Shown piece by piece: positions 1-8,498 of a stretch of DNA of 64,000 bases. The notes under the pieces were generated by a model. The model was given only the letters and a program-made list of their open reading frames with translations, had not been told where the DNA came from and ran no database searches. The translations under genes were made by a program, and so were the position numbers. The DNA is from Planctomycetaceae bacterium (GTDB lineage Bacteria > Planctomycetota > Planctomycetia > Pirellulales > Pirellulaceae), in the NCBI GenBank assembly GCA_027487485.1, contig JAIYDN010000096.1:62001-126000 (forward strand). The letters run 5' to 3'. How positions within the stretch are numbered: position 1 is the first letter of the stretch; each line of letters opens with the position of its first letter.

Positions 1-2
1 TT

Positions 3-638
3 TTGTTAGGTTGGTCATTGGACGATAGCACCGAGCATTTTTCGCTCGAAGATGCTGTCAAGAATTTTTCGCTCGATCGCGTCAACAAGTCACCCGCTTC
101 CTTCGACCCTCAGAAACTGGTCGCTTTTCAGTCGCGATGGATGAACCAACTGGATCTGAAGAAGAAGGTGGCGATGGTTTTACCCTTTCTTCAAAAAGCG
201 GGATACATCGCTGAACCACCTCCGTGCGAGACGGCAGACCGACTTTCTAAAATTGTTCAAGCAGCCGGAGATCGGATCAAAATCGCTGGGGACATTTTGC
301 AATTCGATGAGCTGTTTGTTGCGGCTGCAGAGCTTCCCATGGACGAGGCACTTTTCCAAAAGCGGTTGGCAACCGATCCTGCAGCGATCAGCGCACTTGG
401 TTCGCTTCGGGGCGAACTGGAAGCGGCAACCGAGTTTACGGCGGCGTCGCTTGAACCCTTTTTGAAGGGGTTGGTCGAACGCGAAGGATGGAAGCTCGGT
501 ACGTGCATCAACGCACTCCGTATCGCTTTAACCGGAAAGTCCAACGGCCTTGGTGTTTTCGATTACCTCGAGCTTTTGGGCAAGGCGGAATCGCTGACAC
601 GGATCGACCGATGCTTGAGCCGCTTGACTCCCTCCTGA
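3..638 (+). CDS. gltX: Glutamyl-tRNA synthetase, C-terminal part (5' end outside window)
   Basis: This is the last 211 residues of a class I glutamyl-tRNA synthetase, which charges tRNA-Glu (or also tRNA-Gln) in the cytoplasm. The opening part shows the post-KMSKS signature of the family: FSLEDAVKNFSLDRVNKSPA followed by FDPQKL. An all-helical anticodon-binding domain follows, ending in a GLGVFDYLELLGKAESLTRI-type tail close to the usual GltX C-terminus. The catalytic HIGH and KMSKS motifs lie upstream of the window. The reading frame is open at the left edge, so the TTG at position 3 is not a real start. The next gene starts 19 bp downstream on the same strand, suggesting co-transcription. 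The family call is confident; GltX versus GlnS is settled by the VNKSPA block, typical of GltX. Confidence 0.88.
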   Translation: MLGWSLDDSTEHFSLEDAVKNFSLDRVNKSPASFDPQKLVAFQSRWMNQLDLKKKVAMVLPFLQKAGYIAEPPPCETADRLSKIVQAAGDRIKIAGDILQFDELFVAAAELPMDEALFQKRLATDPAAISALGSLRGELEAATEFTAASLEPFLKGLVEREGWKLGTCINALRIALTGKSNGLGVFDYLELLGKAESLTRIDRCLSRLTPS

Positions 639-657
639 TGTTCTTTAAGGTGAATCC

Positions 658-1239
658 GTGACGGATAGTCAGCAAATCGTCGATGCTCCGCGACAAGATC
701 CTAGCAACCTTCATCCGTGTCGATGGAGCGAGGAGGACCTTCAAGCCAAATGTCGATGGAGCTTTTCCCGCGCAAGTGGCCCTGGCGGCCAGAATCGAAA
801 CAAAGTCGAAACTTGTGCTTCGGTCGAATTTTTGCCGACCAAAGATATGGCTCGTGCAAGCGAATCCCGAACGCAAGGCGAAAATAGAAAAGTGGCTTTG
901 CATCGATTGCGTTGCAAGCTAGCTGTCGAGTTTCGCACACCGATTCAACCAGAGAAACATGGACCGAGTCCCGTCGTACTAGCCAACGATGCACTAGAGG
1001 TTTGGAATAAGTACTGCCGCAATGGAAGAATCCAAATTTCCGAAAACAATTGGGATTGGCCATCTCTTCTTTCGATTTTGCTCGATGTCCTGGCTTTGGA
1101 AGATTGGGATGTGCAGACTGCGTCCCTTGTTCTAGAGGTCAGTTCTTCCCAACTGGTCAAACTGCTCAAGAAAGAGCCGTTAGCTTTGAATCGCTTGAAC
1201 GAAGAACGGGCGACACGCGGCAAGCATGCTCTTCGTTGA
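658..1239 (+). CDS. Orphan class I release-factor-like protein (GGQ domain)
   Basis: A 193-residue protein with the peptidyl-hydrolase signature of class I release factors: SGPGGQNRNKVET, with GGQ at residues 43-45. The GGQ glutamine lets water attack peptidyl-tRNA in the ribosomal A-site. The codon-recognition domains of RF1/RF2 are absent, so it belongs with short RF-like rescue proteins (ArfB/YaeJ, PrfH and relatives). Unlike ArfB it has no obvious basic C-terminal tail. Instead it carries about 90 residues of helical sequence with a Trp-rich stretch (NNWDWPSLL). The start is GTG at 658, 19 bp after gltX, so it may be translated from the gltX message. The family assignment is good; a role in ribosome rescue is inferred. 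Confidence 0.8.
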   Translation: MTDSQQIVDAPRQDPSNLHPCRWSEEDLQAKCRWSFSRASGPGGQNRNKVETCASVEFLPTKDMARASESRTQGENRKVALHRLRCKLAVEFRTPIQPEKHGPSPVVLANDALEVWNKYCRNGRIQISENNWDWPSLLSILLDVLALEDWDVQTASLVLEVSSSQLVKLLKKEPLALNRLNEERATRGKHALR

Positions 1240-1505
1240 CTAAGACTAAGCCTGAAGCGACCGACGCAGGTTCCATCCAATCGTTGAACAGTCAGTCGCC
1301 GGCGTACCTACCCATTAGCCTCAGGCGGATCCATCAGAACAATCTGAGCTAGAGACAATTTCTTAGAAAAACGTTAAGCTCTTGGTTCCTTGATTCGGCG
1401 CAAAAGACAACGATGCATTGGTGAATGCGACGGTACGATCGGAATCTATGTCCTTGTTTCTTGCGCTGGGTGCTCCTAGCGTTTCCACCTGAAGACCTTT
1501 GAACT

Positions 1506-4301
1506 ATGTCCATCCAAGAAAATGTCCCTTCCATGTGTATGCCGGCTACGGCGCAAATGAAGCAGACTGTGGAACACATGCGTTTGGTTGACTCCAAGAA
1601 ACGAAAGGCAAACTGGCAGCGTTGGGGAGCATACTTATCGGAGCGACAGTGGGGGACAGTTCGCGAAGACTATTCCGAGAATCAAGAACCATGGTTTTCG
1701 TTCCCTCATGACCACGCTAGAAGCCGTGCTTATCGTTGGGGCGAAGACGGGTTGCTAGGGATTTGTGACCGCGAAGGCAGACTGTGTTTCTCGTTCGCCT
1801 TTTGGAACACTCACGACCCAATCCTGAAGGAACGCCTATACGGTTTGTCGGGGCCAGAGGGAAACCATGGCGAAGATGTCAAGGAATGCTACTACTATCT
1901 CGATTCTACCCCCACCCATTCTTACATGAAGGGGCTCTACAAGTACCCTCAGGCACGATTCCCCTACGAGGGTTTGACCGACATTAACCGTCGTCGCTCG
2001 CGTCAGGAGGACGAGTACGAATTACTCGACAGCGGAGTTTTCGCTAACGATGCCTACTTTGATTGTGAGATCGAGTATGCGAAATCGACTCCGGACGATT
2101 TGCTAGTCAAGCTGACCGTGCACAATCGCGGAACAACCCCTGCTGTCCTGCATGTCTTACCTCAACTTTGGTTCCACAATTCTTGGATTTGGGGCTGCGA
2201 TCACGATGGCTGTACCAGTAAACCAAGAATGCGACTTCACAAGTCCGCAAAAGACCCGAACGGTGTTGTGCTGTGTGATCACGAAACTCTTGGCCACTTT
2301 GAATTCCGTGTGGACACAGGTCCGGACGGAAGTCGACCTTCATGGTTGTTTACCGAAAATGAAACCAACCCAAATCGTCACCCGGGCGCTCCAACCACGG
2401 GCACCTTCTTCAAAGACGCATTCCACAGTTGCGTCATCGATGGCAACGTCAACGGGGCTGACACCAGAGCGTTTGGAACCAAATGCGCAGCGCATTACAT
2501 CGCGATCATTAAGCCCAACGAACCTTACGTCATTCGATGTCGATTGACCGGTATCGATTCTGTCTCCATTCGAAACCCAGCGCGAGGTTCCGAACCGATC
2601 ATGAATCCGATTTTTGAAGACATGCAGATCGACCAAAAATTTGAAAAGATTTTTGCGGATCGTCAGAAAGAAGCGAACCAATTCTACGAGGAATGCATCC
2701 CGAAGCAGCTCTCCAAGGAAGAACGCTCGATATCGCGGCAAGCCTATGCAGGGCTTTTATGGACAAAGCAATTCTATTACTACGTAGTGGATTCCTGGCT
2801 TCAAGGCGATCCGAACTCGCCACCAGCTCCTCGCGGACGCGAATTTGGGCGGAACAACGATTGGACTCATTTGTTCAATCGCGATGTCATCTCCATGCCG
2901 GACAAGTGGGAATACCCATGGTATGCTGCCTGGGATGTGGCTTTTCACATGATTCCCATGGCACGCGTGGACGTCGAGTTCGCGAAGAACCAATTGATCT
3001 TGTTCTTGCGTGAATGGTACATGCACCCGAACGGCCAGATCCCAGCCTACGAATGGGCTCTGAGCGATGTCAATCCACCGGTGCACGCATGGGCTTGTTG
3101 GCATGTTTACAAGCTATGCGGCGACAAGGAATTTCTCGCCCGTACCTTCCAAAAGCTGCTCCTGAATTTCACTTGGTGGGTCAATCGGAAAGACACTCGG
3201 GGGCAGCACGTTTTCAGTGGCGGATTCCTTGGACTGGATAACATCGGTGTCTTCGATCGCAGTAAGCCTTTGCCAGGTGGTGGGACGCTCGATCAAGCCG
3301 ATGCGACGGCATGGATGGCGTTCTTTTGCGGTTGCATGCTGCAAATGGCATTGGAACTAGCCGATGAAAACCAAGCTTACTCCGATATGGCTAGCAAGTT
3401 CTTCGAACACTACGTCGCGATCGCAGAGGCCATGAATACCCTTCATGGTACCGGCCTATGGGAAAAAGAAGACGGTTTTTATTATGACCATTTGTATCGC
3501 GATGGTCGAAGCACCGCGATGCGAGTGCGATCTTTGGTCGGGTTGATTCCATTGTGCACCAATGTGATCATCCACGAATCCACGCTTGCTCGTTTGCCAA
3601 GCTTCCAACGACGTATGAACTGGTTCTTAAAGAACCGGCCGCAAATGTCCCAGCATATGGCCTACATGGAACAGTTTTGCCCAGCGGGCACCTCCGCAAG
3701 CATGCGGCTTCTCGCGATCCCCTCGACGGATCGATTTCGTAAACTGCTGGCGTATATGTTGGACGAAAAAGAATTCTTGTCTCCTTTTGGCATTCGATCG
3801 ATGTCCGCCATTCATAAGGACAAGCCATTTGTCTTTGAATATGCAGGTGGAAAAGAATCGGTCGGCTATGTGCCCGGCGAAAGCAATACCGGCATGTTCG
3901 GTGGAAACAGCAACTGGCGAGGTCCAGTTTGGTTCCCCATGAACTTTCTGATTGTCGAGTCGCTACGGCAATACCATGAGTTTTACGGAGAATCGTTCCA
4001 GGTCGAATGCCCCACCGGATCTGGCATCATGATGAATTTGCATCAGGTGGCGGACGAAATTGAGCGACGGCTAATCACTTTGTTCAAGAGCGACCCTCAA
4101 GGCCAACGCCCGTGCCACGGAAAAGAGCCTCGGTACGCCGAGAAAGCAGACTGGCAAGACCTGGTCCTATTCTACGAATACTTCCATGGCGACAACGGAA
4201 AAGGCCTCGGGGCTAGCCATCAAACTGGCTGGACTGCTCTGGTAGCAACCATGCTCGAACATCAGTCTGCATGCAAACCGCCCAAGAAGCCCCCGGTCTA
4301 A
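1506..4301 (+). CDS. GH63-like glucosidase (MGH1-type glycoside hydrolase)
   Basis: A 931-residue soluble enzyme of the bacterial glucosidase group related to family GH63, inverting alpha-glucosidases with an (alpha/alpha)6 barrel. The N-terminal half is a beta-rich domain (YSENQEPWFSFPHDHARSRAYRWGEDG, broken here by function, then LPQLWFHNSWIWG). The barrel half carries YPWYAAWDVAFHM with Asp477, expected to be the general acid. Near residue 800 follows the PGESNTGMFGGNSNWRGPVW block typical of the family. No signal peptide is visible, so it should act in the cytoplasm, perhaps on glucosylated compatible solutes or storage glucans; the substrate cannot be read from sequence. It sits alone, 266 bp after the release-factor-like gene. 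Confidence 0.85.
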   Translation: MSIQENVPSMCMPATAQMKQTVEHMRLVDSKKRKANWQRWGAYLSERQWGTVREDYSENQEPWFSFPHDHARSRAYRWGEDGLLGICDREGRLCFSFAFWNTHDPILKERLYGLSGPEGNHGEDVKECYYYLDSTPTHSYMKGLYKYPQARFPYEGLTDINRRRSRQEDEYELLDSGVFANDAYFDCEIEYAKSTPDDLLVKLTVHNRGTTPAVLHVLPQLWFHNSWIWGCDHDGCTSKPRMRLHKSAKDPNGVVLCDHETLGHFEFRVDTGPDGSRPSWLFTENETNPNRHPGAPTTGTFFKDAFHSCVIDGNVNGADTRAFGTKCAAHYIAIIKPNEPYVIRCRLTGIDSVSIRNPARGSEPIMNPIFEDMQIDQKFEKIFADRQKEANQFYEECIPKQLSKEERSISRQAYAGLLWTKQFYYYVVDSWLQGDPNSPPAPRGREFGRNNDWTHLFNRDVISMPDKWEYPWYAAWDVAFHMIPMARVDVEFAKNQLILFLREWYMHPNGQIPAYEWALSDVNPPVHAWACWHVYKLCGDKEFLARTFQKLLLNFTWWVNRKDTRGQHVFSGGFLGLDNIGVFDRSKPLPGGGTLDQADATAWMAFFCGCMLQMALELADENQAYSDMASKFFEHYVAIAEAMNTLHGTGLWEKEDGFYYDHLYRDGRSTAMRVRSLVGLIPLCTNVIIHESTLARLPSFQRRMNWFLKNRPQMSQHMAYMEQFCPAGTSASMRLLAIPSTDRFRKLLAYMLDEKEFLSPFGIRSMSAIHKDKPFVFEYAGGKESVGYVPGESNTGMFGGNSNWRGPVWFPMNFLIVESLRQYHEFYGESFQVECPTGSGIMMNLHQVADEIERRLITLFKSDPQGQRPCHGKEPRYAEKADWQDLVLFYEYFHGDNGKGLGASHQTGWTALVATMLEHQSACKPPKKPPV

Positions 4302-4402
4302 GCTTAGATGAATTTGTTTTCAGGACCATTTCGCCCCCCGACCAATTGGCGGCAACCGCCATCTCATTAGTTGTCGCTGTTCAGGGTATTAGAGCATGAG
4401 TG

Positions 4403-4420
4403 CCATTTCATGGAGTACGA
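4403..4420 (+). repeat. 18-bp interspersed repeat, copy 1
   Basis: The sequence CCATTTCATGGAGTACGA is identical to positions 25748-25765, and the match extends imperfectly leftwards (GAGTGCC versus GAGTACC). It contains the small palindrome CCAT-TTC-ATGG. Both copies lie in intergenic repeat clusters rather than genes. Confidence 0.6.
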
Positions 4421-4440
4421 ATCAAGCAGTACCCGTTCGG

Positions 4441-4553
4441 CTTCCGTCGAGCTCGTCTCGGCGGGGCGCACAACTGAAAGCTACCATACTCACCCCTGCT
4501 CATCTGTCGCTTCCGTCGAGTTTATCTCGGCGGAGCGAACAACTGAAGGCTAC
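4441..4553 (+). repeat. REP-like repeat dimer, copies a and b
   Basis: Two direct 44-bp repeats (4441-4484 and 4510-4553) separated by 25 bp. They differ at 6 of 44 positions. Each holds a hairpin with stem CCGTCGAG / CTCGGCGG (one G-T wobble) and a 5-nt loop, followed by GCG.ACAACT. A second dimer with the same layout lies at 53968-54079 beside a RAYT-type transposase. Copy b and copy d there match at 42 of 44 positions. Confidence 0.75.
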
Positions 4554-4651
4554 TTGTTGCTTCCGATTGAGATGAACCCAATGGAAAGTGTCGGTTTGAT
4601 GCACGTGAACTGCGCGAGAATCGTATCGTTCGATCTGGCCCGAGAACAACC

Positions 4652-6247
4652 TTACTGGCCAGCAAACTTCGAAACGGCCTTGTGTTTGCCGATCAAGGTA
4701 ACGTCCAACTCGGTGGGTAGATCGACCACGGTTTCGGCATCGCTTCGAATCAGTACCGGCTTTACTACCGAATCTGGTGGTATGCCTGTTACGGCGAAAT
4801 CGTTAACCACTTCCATAATACATGGCTGCAGTTCTTCCAGCATTTCCGCGAGCGCGCTGATTACCGGAAATGTGCTGGACGTATCATGTTTTCCAAGAGC
4901 CTCTATTCGCCCGAGAATACGATCCTGAGAAACAACCGGAAATCGCACTTGCCATCGCTCACTGCTGTCTGGCATCTTGTTCTTGTGCCAACTTGCGTGA
5001 AATCCCTCGTGCAACCAAGGCATATTGAGATCCAAACTGATTTTGGACAAATTGTGTTTTTCTGCGAACTCAATCATCGTGTCCCAAACGGTTTCCCATT
5101 TTCTGGAGCCTTGCAAACGGACCGTTTGCTGCCGAATCCGGTCGTCTGACACGCCACCTCTCGCAACAAGCGATTTGGAGAAATTGATCCCGCGTTTAAC
5201 AACCAGCTCACACTCAGCAAAACCGAAAACCCTAGTGACCACCAAAGAACCAACAGCAAACAGCAAAGTCATGACCGAAATCACGTCCGACTGAAAAACA
5301 ACTCCCATTACTGCTCCGCTAGCCGTCACAAAACTTAGCAAGGTAATTACGCCCACAAGCCAGCGATTCTTGATCCCAAATCGCATCAAGTTGTGATGGA
5401 TATGTCCACGATCGACAGTAAAGACGCTTCGACCAGTCAACTTGCGTCGAATGATTGCCATGGACGAATCGAACAAGGGGATCGCCATCAAAACGATGGG
5501 AACTGCAATAGAAACAGAGTTGGAATCGCGTATCCAACTTCGCATCGCCAGCACCCCAAGAATCAAACCGACCAGCATACTGCCAGCATCCCCAAGAAAG
5601 ACTTTCGCGGGAGGAAGGTTAAAAATCAAGAACCCCAACAGAGATCCGGCCATGGCGGCTGCAATCATGGATTCCATGTGATTGCCTGTATACCAACCGA
5701 TGGCAGATAAGGCAGAAAAAGAGATCCAGCCGACTGAGGAACACAAGCCATCCGCACCATCGATCAGATTGACCGAATTGATCGAAAGAAGTAGCCACCC
5801 CAACGTTACAGGAACAGCAAGCAGGCCAAGATTGGCATGAAAGCCTAAAAACCCAAATGAATCGATCGTGAATCCGAAGGCAATGATCGATAGGCAAATA
5901 AGGATCTGACCAAACAGCTTCTGGCGTCCACGCAAAGTGAATCGATCATCCAAGGCTCCAAGCAAGACGATCGCAATCGCCCCGATCGCAAGCGATACTG
6001 CTTCATAGAATCGTTCTTGAAAAATACCGTAGTACTCTTTCGCCCCAATCAAAAAAACTGCCACGGTGGCAAACAGACTAAATAAAATTGCCGTCCCACC
6101 GCAAAGTGCTATCGGTTCGCGGTGAAGCTTACGATGGCTGTCCGGGTGGTCCACCATCCCTATTCTCAGGGCAAGCTGCCTTGCCAAGGGTGTAATCACC
6201 AGCGAGCACAAAAACGCAATAGCGACAGCAACAAGTGGGTAAATCAT
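4652..6247 (-). CDS. WecA/MraY-family polyprenyl-phosphate GlcNAc-1-phosphate transferase with extra C-terminal domain
   Basis: A 531-residue integral membrane enzyme of the PNPT family, which transfers a sugar-1-phosphate from a UDP-sugar to undecaprenyl phosphate and so starts O-antigen, teichoic-acid-like or exopolysaccharide synthesis. Family motifs are present: DD at residues 100-101 (LLGALDDR), NSVNLIDGADGL near 157-168, FLGDAGS near 217-223, and HIHH at 282-285. About ten hydrophobic segments fill the first 345 residues. Residues 350-531 form a soluble extension not found in canonical WecA. The start chosen is ATG at 6247, because the 37 residues upstream in the longer frame are not hydrophobic or family-like and TM1 begins right after this Met. 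An 8-bp palindrome lies about 110 bp upstream. Confidence 0.88.
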   Translation of the reverse strand: MIYPLVAVAIAFLCSLVITPLARQLALRIGMVDHPDSHRKLHREPIALCGGTAILFSLFATVAVFLIGAKEYYGIFQERFYEAVSLAIGAIAIVLLGALDDRFTLRGRQKLFGQILICLSIIAFGFTIDSFGFLGFHANLGLLAVPVTLGWLLLSINSVNLIDGADGLCSSVGWISFSALSAIGWYTGNHMESMIAAAMAGSLLGFLIFNLPPAKVFLGDAGSMLVGLILGVLAMRSWIRDSNSVSIAVPIVLMAIPLFDSSMAIIRRKLTGRSVFTVDRGHIHHNLMRFGIKNRWLVGVITLLSFVTASGAVMGVVFQSDVISVMTLLFAVGSLVVTRVFGFAECELVVKRGINFSKSLVARGGVSDDRIRQQTVRLQGSRKWETVWDTMIEFAEKHNLSKISLDLNMPWLHEGFHASWHKNKMPDSSERWQVRFPVVSQDRILGRIEALGKHDTSSTFPVISALAEMLEELQPCIMEVVNDFAVTGIPPDSVVKPVLIRSDAETVVDLPTELDVTLIGKHKAVSKFAGQ

Positions 6248-6647
6248 CGGTAGTGGTTCTAGATGAGGTTCGACGTGTTCCAATTGGCACAAGGAGGGCC
6301 TCCCGGAACGTGCGAATTGCCTGAAGCGAAGAATCGCGTCAAAGCAACTGACTCTCATGATCCTCCGTCCAGGATCATTCGTCTAGATCTCGCTTGATGA
6401 AGTAATCGTAAATCTCAGCCGAACAATCGTGGGAAATGGAATAATCCCTAGATCTTACCGTGGGACATTTGGGGGGGGCCGCTGCCTAACCTTCCTAATC
6501 GGATTCTTCGGCGGAAGGGCGTCAGCATACTTTTTCGCTCCACCCAATTTCAACCAGCATGGTATCGTTTGATATGCTACTGCAACTTCGTCTTGCTAAG
6601 TATGCCAGACACAGGCCATTTCTCGCACCAGTACGAACACCCCCAAC
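6248..6647. other. Divergent intergenic region between transferase and decarboxylase
   Basis: This 400-bp region must hold the promoters of two divergent genes. It contains a perfect hairpin at 6357-6378 and a run of eight G around 6470. No reading frame in it looks coding; I could not assign -35/-10 boxes with confidence. Confidence 0.5.
6357..6378. promoter_or_regulatory. Perfect 8-bp palindrome upstream of the WecA-like gene
   Basis: ATGATCCT - CCGTCC - AGGATCAT is a perfect inverted repeat with a 6-nt spacer, about 110 bp before the start of the minus-strand transferase gene. It could be an operator or a leader hairpin. It has no T-run, so a terminator is unlikely. Confidence 0.35.
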
Positions 6648-8246
6648 ATGGATCGACAAAAATACCAGGAGCTCGTCTCGACCTTTTTTGAGTGGGATCC
6701 GCCGGCAATTTCACAGATTTTTTCAGAGCTCTTGTCCGCGGTCTCGGCCGAATCCGCGTCGACCCCTGCCAGCTTGATGAGCCAGAATTATGAAACCGCG
6801 CGAGCGAACCCCGAGATTCACGTTCTTCCCGGCAATCTTAAGGATGCTCGGGACGCCATCTTCCCCTATTTTTGGGGAACAGACAGCTGGAACAATCCGT
6901 TGCATTTGGAAAATGTCCGAGGACCGGCCAATCACGCGTCACTAATTGGTGTTCTCGCGTGCTTGTTGAAAAATCCAAACCTTTGCACCGACCGGTATAG
7001 CCAGCGATCGAACGAGCTGGAGGTGAAGGCCATCACCACTCTGGCAAACTTGATTTTCTACCATACCAATGACCCCTGGGGAGTCTTCACGATTGGTGGC
7101 ACCATTTCCAATTTGTACGGAGCGAAAATTGGTTTGGAACGAGTCTTACCAGGCGCAATGCGCACAGGACTGCTTGGGCAATCGATCGTAGGGATCTGCT
7201 CGCAAGCAAGCCATTATTCCAACCAAACCGTGGCGGGTTGGCTTGGGATTGGTACGAGCAACCTGCTTGAGATTCCAACGGATGAAGATCTCGCAATGCG
7301 TGTGGACCTATTGGATGCAAAGCTTGAAGAACTCTACCAAGCCGGTACTAAGGTGGCATACGTTTGCGCCACCTTTGGAACGACCGACGGTTTTGGGATC
7401 GATGACATCGAAGCGATTCGTCATATCATCGATGCAAAAAGCAAAAAGTATTCTGTACCTGCACCTCAGTTACATGCCGATGCCGCAGTAGGCTGGGCAC
7501 TCTCGATGCTTACCGATTACGATCTATCGAAGAACCCCTTGCAAATGGAAGAACAACTTTTAGAGCTGGTGCGTCGCGCCCAAGTCAAAAACAAAGGCTT
7601 ACGCTTCGCGGACAGTGTGACCATTGACTTCCACAAAATGGGCCGCGGTCATTACCCTTCAAGCGCATTTATCGTCAACCGCCGAGAAGACTTAAAGTAC
7701 TTGGCGCGAACGGTGTCCGATACTCCGTACTTCTCAGATGCAGACGCCAGTCGTGACCCTGCATTGTTCACTCTGGAATGCTCGCGTCCCGGCCTTGGAC
7801 CGTATAGCGTTATCGCGTCGTTGAACGGAATTGGACTAACAGGTTGGCAAATGCTGCTTGCTAGATCCCTCGAACTTGCGCAACGGCTCAAAGACAAATT
7901 GGCAACTCTAGAGCATTGCAAAGTTCTTAACGCGGGGACTTGCGGGGCCACGGTGAATTGGTGGGTGTTACCCAAAGGCCGTAACGCCGAAGAAATCTAT
8001 CAACGCTTAGTTCGGAACGAACTTACCCAAGAGCAATGGGCGCGCTATCGACCAGAGATACGCCAACTGTTCGACAAACGACTCAAGATGATGGACCCCG
8101 CCATCGATGCGCGACTAGGCTTCACAACCAGCTATGGCTTCTGTCCAAACGGTTATGATATCCCTGCTTGGAAGGCAGTCTTCTTCAATCCAAAAACCAC
8201 GGAAGCGATGGTAGACCGAATCGCAGATAGCATCGCGGAACTGTAA
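6648..8246 (+). CDS. Pyridoxal-phosphate-dependent group II amino acid decarboxylase-like protein
   Basis: A 532-residue fold-type I PLP enzyme of the group II decarboxylase family (glutamate, aromatic amino acid, 2,4-diaminobutyrate and tyrosine decarboxylases). Visible family features are FTIGGTISNLYG (residues 147-158), SQASHYS (185-191, His stacking on PLP), HADAAVGW (276-283, Asp binding the pyridine nitrogen) and TIDFHKMG, with the PLP-binding Lys330. The usual motif is DPHK; DFHK is a small variation. Length fits the family. The substrate cannot be told from the sequence. The gene stands alone, ATG start, with no strong ribosome-binding site, and is followed by convergent hairpins. Confidence 0.82.
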   Translation: MDRQKYQELVSTFFEWDPPAISQIFSELLSAVSAESASTPASLMSQNYETARANPEIHVLPGNLKDARDAIFPYFWGTDSWNNPLHLENVRGPANHASLIGVLACLLKNPNLCTDRYSQRSNELEVKAITTLANLIFYHTNDPWGVFTIGGTISNLYGAKIGLERVLPGAMRTGLLGQSIVGICSQASHYSNQTVAGWLGIGTSNLLEIPTDEDLAMRVDLLDAKLEELYQAGTKVAYVCATFGTTDGFGIDDIEAIRHIIDAKSKKYSVPAPQLHADAAVGWALSMLTDYDLSKNPLQMEEQLLELVRRAQVKNKGLRFADSVTIDFHKMGRGHYPSSAFIVNRREDLKYLARTVSDTPYFSDADASRDPALFTLECSRPGLGPYSVIASLNGIGLTGWQMLLARSLELAQRLKDKLATLEHCKVLNAGTCGATVNWWVLPKGRNAEEIYQRLVRNELTQEQWARYRPEIRQLFDKRLKMMDPAIDARLGFTTSYGFCPNGYDIPAWKAVFFNPKTTEAMVDRIADSIAEL

Positions 8247-8320
8247 CAATCCATCTCGGATGTTGAGTGCCGTTGGACACAATCCCAACGGCGCCTGCCT
8301 TGTTATTGTTGAATCGAAAT

Positions 8321-8412
8321 GAATATCGAATTTCGAACAAGGAATGTCGAACTCCGAATAAACTCGCTAGCTACTTCGCTATTCGAAATTCCTTGTTCGG
8401 CGTTCGATATTC
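8321..8412. repeat. Long imperfect inverted repeat (GAATATCGAA family)
   Basis: Left arm 8321-8345 and right arm 8388-8412 pair at 22 of 25 positions; both outer ends read GAATATCGAA and the inner parts CGAACAAGGAAT. The roughly 42-nt centre keeps partial TCGAA-rich symmetry. It looks like a dispersed palindromic or MITE-like repeat. It lies between convergent genes, so it could also work as a bidirectional transcription barrier. Confidence 0.65.
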
Positions 8413-8425
8413 AAAACAGTTCTTA

Positions 8426-8460
8426 CCTGAGCCGTGTCGCAGCTAGCGCCACGGCTCAGG
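8426..8460. repeat. Hairpin with 11-bp perfect stem and GCTAGCGC loop
   Basis: CCTGAGCCGTG (8426-8436) pairs perfectly with CACGGCTCAGG (8450-8460) around a loop containing AGCTAGCGC. The same loop motif, whole or degenerate, recurs with different stems at 25823-25839 and 25945-25971. It lies between the convergent decarboxylase and heat-shock genes and has no T-run. Confidence 0.6.
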
Positions 8461-8498
8461 AGAATCCTTCTTAGGCTAGAGCCTAGAAATTGAACGAC

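Larger units (their letters stand above)
4302..4651. other. Intergenic region with repeat copies, no gene
   Basis: This 350-bp gap separates the glucosidase from the convergent WecA-like gene. It holds a short perfect hairpin (TGGCGG / CCGCCA, 4347-4361), an 18-bp sequence found again at 25748-25765, and a dimer of 44-bp REP-like repeats. An open frame on the + strand (about 185 codons from 4371) runs through the repeats and antisense to the transferase gene. It is judged spurious. Confidence 0.6.

Noticed and set aside
4371-4928. 185-codon plus-strand frame over the repeat dimer
   Set aside because: It runs through REP-like repeats and then antisense to the WecA-like gene; composition is Ser/Thr-rich and no ribosome-binding site is present.
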